Source of the DNA: Nematostella vectensis
Lineage: Eukaryota; Cnidaria; Anthozoa; Actiniaria; Edwardsiidae
DNA length: 64,000 bases
NCBI RefSeq assembly: GCF_932526225.1
Contig: NC_064047.1
Coordinates: 7,561,501 to 7,625,500, forward strand
Reading direction: 5' to 3'
The notes under the pieces are model-generated. The model saw nothing but the letters and a program-made list of their open reading frames with translations. It was not told where the DNA came from and made no database searches. Both the position numbers and the translations under genes were made by a program. Each line of letters begins with the position of its first letter. Position 1 is the first letter of the stretch. Below are positions 29,101 through 41,100 of the stretch, in pieces.

Positions 29101-32100
29101 TAACTAGTAAAAGATAGACTAAGCAGCATGTCCATGGTGTGTGTAAATGTTAGAGGCACACACCTCTATTCTAAACAGAGTATATATTGACTTAAAATAA
29201 ACTTGGGGGGATGAATTAATTTAAGACCAGCTCATTATTACAGTCTTATTATTTCACACTGTAAAATTACCCTTCGATGATTTTCAAAGTCGGTAGGGTT
29301 AATCATTAAACAGATGGTAAAATATAGTATTTTGTCTCCAATTAAACTCGGGCTTTTTTTCAAAGTGCTAATAGCTTTAAAACTCCAATCTCTGTGCTGA
29401 TTGGCTTTTCTGTTCTGTCAATCCGACTGCATTGTGCAATAGATTTCCTTACTCGGTATAGTCAAATGGTTTCTGGTGCAAAAGAGACGTGCAAGTCTCT
29501 GCTAGATGTTTGATTGACTACATGGTAACACATAGACTGCTTGCAGCGTCAGTAAAAACAAGAGAACAATATGTCCGTGTTAAACTCTTTTTATGTCCCT
29601 ATCGATTCTACGGTAAACATAGGGCGAAAATCAAAATAAGTGAAAAATAAAAAAACTTGTTGAAAAGACGTGTGTAGTCTAGTGTTGTGTTTATGTTTAC
29701 TTTTTGCGTGTTCTTTGGTCGCGTATAAAGCACCTTTTTCAAGATTCAAGATTCGCGATTTGAAATTAATAAAACGAACGTTAGTTTAAAATTCAAAATC
29801 GTGAATCCAATGTATTGGGTCGATACAAATAGCCAATTAGATTCAGTACAGCCGGAGCGTGACGCGTGAGCCGCCACGGGGGAAGGATCGCCGAAAGAAG
29901 GCGGTTCTCCCCGAAGGTGTGACGAACGGGTGGCCTGTGGTGACCTAGGACCGCGCATGGTCTTGGTGTTCAAATTGGGCAGAAGTTCCACTGGACGAAA
30001 CGAAGAATTTAAGTGCTTTTAAGACTACTGTCTCTGAGTTGCACTTAAAGTCAGTAGTAAGTTTAAAGTGTCGATCGCCAAAGAAGGAAAAATGTGGACT
30101 TTAAAAGCACACTAGCATAAACACATTGGCACCAGTCGGGCCAAGACGGGACGCTAGCACAGTCTATTACCCGTGCAGTTCGGCAACCATGGACAGCTGT
30201 TTCGTCCTTGTTAGGACTGCTGACATGCTGACGACAGCATGGCATAGCCGGTTTGCCTCAGTTAAACTTCATCGGCAAAAAAACTGCAGGGCGACTTCGA
30301 CTAGAACTTAGTGCTTTAAACCACAGCTTAGATCCATGTGGGATCTAGAGCTGCGACCGGGCCGATGAAGTTTAACTGAGGCAAACCGGCTATGCCATGC
30401 AGACGAGTCCACATTTAAGTATAGGAAACGCCGAATCAATCGCAGAGCTCGGCTTCTGGCTGTCTAGAGTGATAATCAATCTTTGCATCAAGCTTTAGCT
30501 CAGTTGTTTTTTTCTATAATGTCGAAGCCTTAGTAAATAGCAGCAAAATAGTGGAAACAGGTGCCTTTCATTCATATTCACGGAAATGCAATTATAATCG
30601 GAATTTGGTATTTTACTAGTTTTTCATTTTCACTCACTTTCTATTCCAACCACTCCTGCCCACTTTATAAGTTGTTTAGTTTCGCCGCCATAGCAGAGAG
30701 TGACGTCCGTATTTTTTGTTTTGTTGGTAGGACAATGAGCTGATCGCGGCTGCGCAAGGTGTGCTGAACGGGACAGTCCCGCGGGTTTACCTCGAAGTCG
30801 ACATCATCAACTCCGACAGGGCCCTGGGCACTACACTTAGCTATCACGTGGCCAAGTGAGTAGCGAAATAGACCCCGCTGAATGTCTTAAATTTTTCCAT
30901 TCACGCCGCAACGAGAAAAACCGTGAATATATATGTCTTGAATCTTTGTTTGACTAATAACCGGCGATACATTCAAACAGTCGAATTGAATTTTGTCGCA
31001 AACATGTTAAAGCCGCATTGTCACTAGTTTACTTACTGTTGATTACGTAACAATCTCCGATGATTTTGAAGGGGAAACGCGAAAAATATTTCAAAATATT
31101 GAAAGCAGTGTGTCTATTGGAAGTTTCTTTGAGGATGTGATTGATAATTTAGAGCGGATGGCCTGTTAAATATCTCGGATTCTAATAGATTTTTTTTGTC
31201 TTTTAACGGTTGAGGTTTCCGTCGGGCCTCCGGAAGTAAACTGGTGACAATGCGCCTTTAAGAAATCATTTTGGCGTCAGTTTGTCACTAAAAAGTCACT
31301 TGACTTCTTATTGCAAGTCGCCTATTTGATATGCAACTATGCTTTTGTGCGCAGGCGATATGGTGAAGACGGTTTGCCAGACGACTCGATTCATGTCAAA
31401 GTCAACGGTTCCGCAGGTTTGTGAGTCACACTGTTTGAAAACAATTGATATTGTACAAGATATTTACTACAGCGTACAACCTTGCTACCTCAAACTCTCA
31501 AGGGAGACTAAAGCGTCTTTAAGGTTAGCGGGGGTTCGAGTTCATTAAGTCGATCCAAAAAATACATTATCTGCTCATAGTTTTATACAGATAAAGAAAA
31601 ATGTTATCGAATGCTGTTGCAATTTGATTTTTATTATTGTGACGAATGTTATGTTACATTTTGTTAGCATCACATTATTTTGGCGTTACAATAAAAAACT
31701 AATGATGAAAAACTACCTAATGCTTGTTTTAGCCTCCTGGGCGGTAATTTTTTTATGTAAAAATATAAATATATTTGGAATTATTATTTTAGGAATTATT
31801 TATTTTTTATCGCGAAAGGGGCGCTAATTCGAAGTGTGGACCTTTTTACAAAGCTCAGACTTCGGATCTTTATGAATAACTGTCCATGTCTTTATTTTCA
31901 AATATTGAACTAATAAAAGCTAAATTATTGAATAGTAAGAAAATTGTTAAATGCTACTTCTCAATAGATAGTTTAGTACATTTCTTTTGTTTTTTAATGA
32001 TAGCAAGTAAACTATTGTTGCTATAAGCCCAGCGGTCGGTCATTCTTACATTTTATTTTAGGGAGGGGGCGCTTATTGAATATTTTGCGGCTAAAGAGAC

Positions 32101-35100
32101 GCTTATTCGAAGCAAGGGCTTATCGAAAGCTTGGCGCTAAAAGCAGCATTTCAGGAACTTGAAAAACATCGTTGGTCATTCATGGTGTAACACGATTTTT
32201 ACATGTTCATATGTGATTTTCCCCATTTATAGGCCAGAGTTTTGGCGCGTTTGTTGCCAAGGGAATCACGCTCGAACTAGAAGGAGACGCTAATGACTAC
32301 GTCGGCAAGGTAGGGAATTATTCAACGTTTCCGATACAAAAGTACTAAGTTTTTTAAAGTTTTTTTTTTAACTTAGACCCAGATTCTCATGTTTTAGATC
32401 ACCACAGGTTTCCCGCGCGCTCGCCCCAGGCTAAAAAAAAACAGCCATTCATTGATATGCAACGTGTTTGTTATTTAGGGACTCTCTGGTGGGATACTCA
32501 TAGTGTACCCCAGTCGTAAACACGGCTCGCAGTTCAAAGCAGAGGAGAACGTCATCGTGGGTAACACGTGCCTCTACGGGGCTACATCCGGGAAGGCATA
32601 CATCCGGGGTGTTTCTGCCGAGCGGTTCGCTGTAAGGAACTCTGGCGTGACAGCTGTATGCGAGGTGAGCAAAGGATCATAGGAGCACTAGCAGATTATG
32701 TCAGTCACATCACAGACCTCCCACCCCCTCGTCTTTACCAGGCGCGTACACAGGGGGGGGGGGGAGTGGGTCATTTCTTATTAAGGAATCTTCAAACACT
32801 ATGCTTTTTCCATATGATACCTATGACTGCGCACCCCCCCCCCCCCCCCCCCCTCTCCGCCAATACTGGGCCCGTGCCTGTTTACTGGACACGTGACACT
32901 GTGGATTTCCAACGTTAGTGAAAACCGTAGAACCTCCGGGGGGGGCTTGTTTCTTTTTTGTCTCCAAAAAGGGGGAAGGGATTATTTGTTGGATTGGAAC
33001 ATTCCTTTTTCCCATTTTTCCCACTAGATATTTTTGAACCCAACAAAAGACGATGATGTCCTCTTTAAATTTGAAGCATCACATGAACTTTAGGGAACAT
33101 GTTATGCTATATTTTCCTGGGGAAGGGAAATGGCTTAATGGGGCGTAAACTAGTCCTAACAGAGAAATGGTATTGCCTGATAACCTATATAATAATCTGT
33201 ATCTAATCGCGGAATATAGCACGCTTTTATTATGATGGTCGTGTCCGGGATCGTGTTATTCATGGTGGTTTGATGTTGATTTGCGTTTTGATATAAGACA
33301 CTTCTTTGTTTATAGTAAGCAAGCTTTCAATGCAGTATACTCACTGTAGAAAGTAACGACTCCTATTTTGACGATAAAAGCGTGTCGGCGAAACGAACAT
33401 GTTTGTCGGCGAAACAACCACTATGTCGGCGAAACAACCACTATTGTCGGCGAACAACTTGTCGGCGAACTGGTTTGTCGGCGGAACCACCTTATACCTC
33501 TTCAGACTATACTTTCTTATTATTGCCTTGTATGATCAAGATGTTTATTGGAATAAGGGATATGGTCTTTTCAGACTATTCTTTCTTTTATTGCTTTGTT
33601 AGATATATTTGAGGATAAGGGATATGGAATGCCTTTGTGGTTGCATTTCTCATTGATACCTTGTCTTTTTGCATTTAAAGGGTGTTGGTGACCACGGATG
33701 TGAGTACATGACCGGGGGCGTGGTCGTGGTTCTGGGGGAGTGTGGTCGAAATTTCGCAGCTGGGATGTCCGGCGGAATGGCTTTCATCTTGGACAGGTAA
33801 GAATTGGGTTTTTGAATATAATTATCACTAAGGAAAAGGGGGGAGGGGCTCAAAATGTTGTACCACAAACCCTAAAAAAACACTCAGAGATCATCAACCC
33901 TAAAAGAATCTAACCTTATTTTTAACACTTTCCCCCAAGTGACAATTTCACGACGACGTGAACTGCATGCCTATTAGACTATCTTATTGCAAATTCACGT
34001 TTACAATAAAGTCTTCATTCTTATCATTATCATCACCGTCACCAACATCGTTAATTTATGGTTTCTTTTATACAACTGGAAGAAGATCCAGTGATCATTA
34101 CCACCAACGTCATCATCATCATCATCATCATCATCGCCGCATCGTCATCACAATCGTTAAGATAATATCCTTTCACCAAAAATGAATTTATTGTGAACAG
34201 GGAGAGAACGTTCAAGTCCTTCTGCAATCACGGCAGTGTTGATCTAGAATACGTTACCGGAAATGACGTGGAGCTTTTACGAAGTTTACTGCAAGATCAC
34301 TTGAAGTCCACCGGGTCTGCTGTTGCTGCGACTCTTCTAGGGAACTGGAACGACTCAGTAAACCTTTTCACTAAGGTACTAAAAAAACGGGGAAAAACAT
34401 GCGTGTGTTTTACTAAGAGCATAGGAAAGAGAGGGAACTCTGATTCATTCATTTTTAAGCGTTTTCACTTACCCTGTTCTGTTGGTGTTTTAAGTCACTC
34501 TGTGGGATTACATTGCCAGGTTGGTAAGGTGCGGTATGGGAGGAAATAGGGTAAACTGAGTGTGGCCATATCTAACGTCATTCTATTGGTGTTTTCAGTC
34601 ACTCTTTGGGAGTGCATTGCCAGGGCGGTTAGGTGCGGTATGGGGGTTAATGGGGTAAACTGAGCGTAATCATTTCTAACGTCATTCTATTGGTGTTTTA
34701 AGTCACTCTTTGGGAGTACATTGTCAGGGCGGTTACGTGCGGTATGGGAGGGAATAGGGTAAACTGAGCGTGACCGTATCTAAGGTCATTTTGCTGGTGT
34801 TTTAGGTGACTCTTTGGGAGTACATTGTCAGGGCGGTTACGTGCGGTATGGGAGGGAATAGGGTAAACTGAGCGTGACCGTATCTAAGGTCATTTTGCTG
34901 GTGTTTTAGGTGACTCTTTGGGAGTACATTGTCAGGGCGGTTACTTGCGGTACGGGCGTGACTGTATCTGAGGTCATTCTGCGTCTGTTTCAGGTGATGC
35001 CAAGGGAGTACAAGAAGGCGCTGGAGAATATTCAACAGCAAGAAATGGATGAGGTAAAAACTATAAGAACCTATATGATAATGATAACTGCGGCGACGAT

Positions 35101-38100
35101 ATGGTGTTTATGATGAGGATAATGATGATGATAATGATGATGATGATGATAATAATGATGATGCTGATGATAATGATGACGGCGTTGACGATGATGGTGT
35201 TGATGATGATGATGATGGTGTTGTTGATAATGTTGATGGTGTTGATGAAGATGATGATGATAACTAAGCTGATAATAATAATGATGATGCTGATGATAAT
35301 GATGACGGCGTTGACGATGATGGTGTTGATGATGATGATGATGATGGTGTTGTTGATAATGTTGATGGTGTTGATGAAGATGATGATGATAACAAAGCTA
35401 TTTAAATGAATAAATAATAATAATAATTGAACACAAACGCCTGTTTAACGTCAACTATTTTGATTGACGGAAGGGTGTTTATTGCACAATGCTTATGAAT
35501 AGTTTAATCTCCCTATTTCTCTCAAGAAAAAAAATGGCGACAGCGAGAAGAAAGAGCGCTCTCCGTCGCGAAAAAACAACAAAAATGATAGTCCAATAGT
35601 CGACATCGAGGAAGCCATTCCAGATGCAGAAATGGAGCAAAAGATCATCGACCGTGTGCTGGACAAAACCCGGTTAGTGCAAAATTATTTTTTTTTATTA
35701 AGACAAGTTACGACAGAATATCTAGCAATTTTCATAAGTAGGCGTAAAAAATCTTTTACCAGGAATGTTCAAAGTCTGCTGCTGTTTTTTATAGATGAAC
35801 ATGTCAGTGTTTCCGTTTAAAAATCTTTACTTTATGTCCATTTCACCTCTATAGCTTTTCTGTATAACTCATTCATAATCCTTGAAGAGGCAAGGCGCTG
35901 ATCAAATAGCACCAAATGAAATTCCGTTAGTTTGAATGATGTAAGCCAGAAAGCGGTTGAGCAGTTGGAAATTGTTGCCGAGAGATAACATTACGATACA
36001 TGATAAAATGCGTACATAATCTACCTACTGTTCGTAGTGGCTTCGTGAAGTACGAACGTAGCACGAACCATTATCGACCAGCCCAGCAGCGGGTAAAGGA
36101 CTGGAAGGAGATCTATAACCACAAGCGGAGTGACAGGAACCTTAAAGTACAGGCGGCGAGATGTATGGACTGCGGAGTGCCCTTCTGTCAGTCCCACGCG
36201 GGGTGTCCCCTGGGGAACATTATCCCGAAGTGGAACGATCTCGTCTTTCAGGTAGGTCCGCTAGAGAACGCTTTGTGAGTCTAAAACGGCACATTTGAAG
36301 CGACTATGTAAGCGGCATTTTTTCATCCTAGCAAAATACAAAGCGTAAACACCATCCATTTCCATCGGCTGATTTGAATCTATTTTATATTTTTGGTTGC
36401 AAACTTTTTAGATGAATATTTCGAGGTTTTGTACACATGTTTTGTCTTCTAATATTGGATAAAGCAGAAATTATGGAGTGTCTGACTAAAGGTTCTTTAG
36501 AAAGTAAACTATTTGTAGCCGCCATCTTGGATTTTGATGTTGCTCAAAATCCAAGATGGCGGCTACGAGGTTGGCCGAACGTCTCTCTATTTAGTGGCCA
36601 GCGAGGTTGGCCAAACCTCTCTCTATTTAGTGGCCAGCGAGGTTGGCCAAACGTCTCTCTATTTAGTGGCCAGCGAGGTTGGCCGAACGTCTCTCTATTT
36701 AGTGGCCTGCGAGGTTGGCCGAACGTCTCTCTATTTAGTGGCCAGCGAGGTTGGCCAAACCTCTCTCTATTTAGTGGCCAGCGAGGTTGGCCAAACGTCT
36801 CTCTATTTAGTGGCCAGCGAGGTTGGCCGAACGTCTCTCTATTTAGTGGCCAGCGAGGTTGGCTGAACGTTTCTCTATTTAGTGGCCAGCGAGGTTGGCT
36901 GAACGTCTCTCTATTTAGTGACCAGCGAGGTTGGCCAAACGTCTCTCTATTTAGTGGCCAGCGAGGTTGACCGAACGTCTCTCTATTTAGTGGCCAGCGA
37001 GGCTCTGGAACCAGGGCATAGTAGCTAGGGTTACGCAACGTAAGTTGACCTTGTTTTCTTATCAAACACGAAAAGCGACACGCAGACAAGCCAAATTTAA
37101 GCCAAATTAGAGGGGATTTAATGTTTTATTATCAGAATTTAACCTAACAAACACTGCTCCTACCGCTCTTGAATACCTTCACTTTTTGCTGTAGGACAAG
37201 TGGCAAGGAGCTCTCGAACGACTCTTGCAAACCAACAGCTTCCCAGAATTCACCGGGAGAGTGTGTCCTGCGCCGTGTGAGGTACGACCTTAATATAAAC
37301 TATATATAGACTTGGATGCCTAAAAATTCCATAAAGAAAAAGAAAGCCTGCACATGAAAAAACGCCGCGAAAAATATCAACATCAAAAACACTATTTTTT
37401 TTTTCTTTTCCTTTATACTAAACTCTTGTTGCAAAACTGATAGAGTTATAAAAACGGTAATAGGGACCGCAACGACAACGATAACATAGACAACGACGGC
37501 CGTAAAGCAATGAAATTGGATTGTTAATTAATTGCAGCGTATAAAGCGTCATGCCTCCCCCCCCCCCCCTACACACACACACACACATACAGACATTCCG
37601 GCCGTTTTCTCTCGGCTACTGAAGACTGCCCTGTGAACTTCCAAACTCTGTTGGCTACTGTAGAAAGCATTTCCTTATTTTATTTCTTAACTTTTATGAT
37701 TTTTTATTCCACTGCTACTTGTTTGGAACTAACATCTGTAGTCTTTTGAATACATGTCAATCCCTGAAAAAATGCCCTGTCACACCAAGGGTTTTTTTTT
37801 TCTCTTGCAAATGTCTTGCCACTCCTTTTACTAAAAAAAATAATTGCAAATCGCAATCGTGTCTATCACTTTTGTCACCACGGACTCTCCGTCACACGAA
37901 AAGTATAAAACGCATTTACGTTTACGTGTGACAAAAACGAATTTACGTTTACGTGTGACATAAAACGTATTTACGTTTACGTGTGACATAAAACGCTTTT
38001 ACGTTTACGTGTGACATAAAACGCATTTACGTTTACGTGTGACATAAAACGCACTTACGTTTACGTGTGACATAAAACGCATTTACGTTTACGTGTAACA

Positions 38101-41100
38101 TAAAACGCATTTACGTTTACGTGTGACATAAAACGCTTTTACGTTTACGTGTGATATAAAACTCATTTACGTTTACGTGTGACATAAAACGCATTTACGT
38201 TTACGTGTGACATAAAACGCTTTTACGTTTACGTTTGACATAAAACGCATTTACGTTTACGTGTGACATAAAACGCATTTACGTTTACGTGTGACATGGC
38301 TCTTAAGGCTTGGGATTATTTTCTGCAAAACAAGTCACAGCCTGTAAGTGTCAAAGAGTCTTAAGTACTCTTGCCCTCAGGAGCAGTAGTTCGATCCCTC
38401 TCTTAGCTCTTTCTACCTTCACGCGATATAACAGTGTACTGAAATTCACGGCTCACAAACCGTGCGATACTTTGCAGGGAGCATGCGTACTAGCAATTAA
38501 CGCAAAGGCCGTGACCATCAAGAAAATCGAGTGCACGATTATCGACCACGCCTTTGAGCAGGGCTGGATCAAACCACAGGTAACTCGCACTGGTTTCCCA
38601 GATAAACTCACCGAATTGTCACCAGTTTACTTACGGTAAATTGCGTAACAATCTCCGATGAACGGAAAACTTAACTATTATTTCAAAATCATTGAAAGCA
38701 GTGTATATATTGGAAGGTTCTTCGAGGATGTGACTGATAATTTAATTAAGGCGGATGGCCTTTTATTTAGCGCGGATTGTAATAGATTCTTTTGTTGATT
38801 GTTTTTTTGTCGGGTGAGATTTCCTCCGGCCCTCCGAAAGTAAACTGGCAGCTATGCGGCTTTAACTAACGTTAGTGGTGACACAAAGAACGGCTGCGCG
38901 GGAGACTTATTCCAAAATTGCTCTCATTTCGGTATTTTTTTTGGTTATTTTGTTGTAGATCCCAATGACACGGACAGGTAAAAAAGTCGCCATTATCGGA
39001 AGTGGCCCAGCAGGCCTTTCGGCCGCAGTCCAGCTGAACAAGGTAAACAAAGTAGGCGTGTGGCTTGTGACGGGCTCAACCTGGGACGGGCTTCCTGTGT
39101 TTTAACACAGGAAGCTTAATAATAAAATATTAGAGGCAAAGTTAAGATTGTATGAGTTATCCACCATTTTGGTGTTTTAAACGTAAAAATATATTCACAC
39201 CTTTAACAACAAGCTTACTGGATAGGCAATTCTCTGAATTTTTTTTACCAAGTTTTCACCTATTTCAAGAAACGTTGTCAGCGCAAATGGTAAATGTCGA
39301 TTGACAAACGGCAAAAAAAATCCATGGTCACTCATTATATTTCTACTGGATGCAGAAAAATGTATAAATCATACGCTGTTTCTAACATCATTAGAAACAG
39401 CGTATGACCTCAAACAGTCATTTGACAATTGCCAATCCAAAGGGTTCCCGTAAATCCAGTTTACGCCTAGTTATTGCGAATTTTTCAAGCTGGCCATGAG
39501 GTCACAGTATACGAGAGAAATGACCATTATAACAAATTCCAAAGGGTTCCCGTAAATCCAGGTTACGTCTAATTATTGCGCCTTTTTAGGCTGGCCATAA
39601 GGTCACAGTATACAAGAGAAATGACCATTATAGCAAATTCCAAAGGGTTCCCGCAAATCCAGGTTACGCCTTATTACTGCGCCTTTTTCAGGCTGGCCAT
39701 GAGGTCACAGTATACGAGAAGAATGACCGCTGTGGCGGGCTGCTGATGTATGGGATTCCCTCCATGAAACTCGATAAGAAGGTACAGTACACCAGCGCTG
39801 CCCAGTGCGGGACAGTGCGCGACAGGGACGGGCGTATAAAGGACTTGCCAAGGCACCTAGAATAAAATAGTGTATTTAAAGAAAAAAAATCAGTTTCATT
39901 TATTAAAATGAAACCTGGATTATACGATATGCCTAGCGAAAAAGAAAATGTATCGTAAAATCGAGGTATCCCTGCAAAGAGGTCCTCGATTTTACGATTT
40001 TATAATAAAAATTCACTTTTACAAAATGATATTGTAACTTTACCCTGTGTAAGACTACTACAGATACTCTCTTGTAAGACTGTAATCTATATTTAACAAG
40101 TTCTATCAAGAACGGTTAACTGTACTGTACGTTTATCGTAAAATCCTGGTTTCACTGTATGCATATTAAGGATAAGCAGGTGTTACAAAGATGTTTGGTA
40201 TCTATGCTTTTGAGAAATTCAATTTTATTTGCTTTTTTTTCTGCTTTACACTGGCGTTATTACCATGGTGACGACAAAGGTTACACTTAATTAACCGTGA
40301 AATTTGATTCATCCTTCATTCCATTTCTACCTTAATCAGGGTTTTTTTAGTAAGAAAAAATGTGCGGGTTCAGGGTTCTTTAAAATTGTTTACCTAATTG
40401 CTGCCTTTGAGGCGAAGTTCTGAGTGGCTGCTCATTGACAGATCGTGCAGCGGCGATTAAATCTGATGGAGCAAGAAGGCATCACGTTTGTCACGAAATC
40501 TGAAGTGGGCCGTGACGTCACAGCCAATCAGCTGATGGCCGATAATGACGCTGTCCTGATGGCCGTGGGCTCAACCTGGCCCAGGGATCTGCCAATACCC
40601 GGTAAGGCTTTCACGGTACTGTAATACTTTAGTGAGCGCTTGCGTGACAGAGACCACGACGGCTCACAGAAGCAGATCATAGAAACTTGAGATTTTGCCT
40701 GATTCATGCAGGGGCGGGTCTAGGGGTGGGCCGAACAGGACCCCCCCCCCCTTTTTCTGGCTTAAAAATAACAAGAAATATAGGGAAATCCACGAGAAAA
40801 ACCCTTGCCTTCGGCTCCCCTTTCTGGGACTTCTGGATCTGCCCCTGTTATGTATGAGTCGATTGTTTACTTTTGGATCTGCCCCTGTTATGTATGAGTC
40901 TATTGTTTACTTACTTCCGGATCTGCCCCTGTTATGTATGAGTCGATTGTTTACTTACTTCCGGATCTGCCCCTGTTATGTATGAGTCTATTGTTTACTT
41001 ACTTCTGGATCTGCCCCTGATATGTATGAGTCTATTGTTTACTTACGACGCTGTTTTTTTTGTCAAGAGTAAACACTTTCTATTAATTGACTTGCGAGAT

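Larger units (their letters stand above)
24154..29455. repeat. Direct tandem duplication of an about 2.2-kb segment inside GOGAT intron 31
   Basis: Segment A is about 24154-26344 and segment B about 26357-29455. They share start (CATCGGCTCGATGTT), the peptide gene, its promoter and the far end (ATAGATTTCCTTACT). B is longer because of the TTAA element and an about 230-bp insertion near 28215-28440. A alone has the M3 MITE. Confidence 0.88.
29840..30420 (-). mobile_element. GC-rich Penelope-like retroelement remnant (tentative)
   Basis: A GC-rich island in AT-rich intron, containing on the minus strand a decayed hammerhead-like motif (30188-30230) and 40-bp inverted repeats. Hammerhead ribozymes are known from the terminal repeats of Penelope-like elements. 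No reverse transcriptase frame is present. Confidence 0.4.

Noticed and set aside
35101-35409. Methionine/aspartate-rich 102-codon frame
   Set aside because: GAT/ATG simple repeat.
36437-37089. Long repetitive frames on both strands ([12 protein letters not shown]-type and [12 protein letters not shown]-type)
   Set aside because: 36-bp minisatellite translated; no start context, splice sites or family.
37908-38297. Regular 28-bp repeats that look CRISPR-sized
   Set aside because: No spacers, eukaryotic intron, direct tandem units.
38380-38400. tRNA B-box-like AGTTCGATCCC
   Set aside because: No matching A box or cloverleaf around it.
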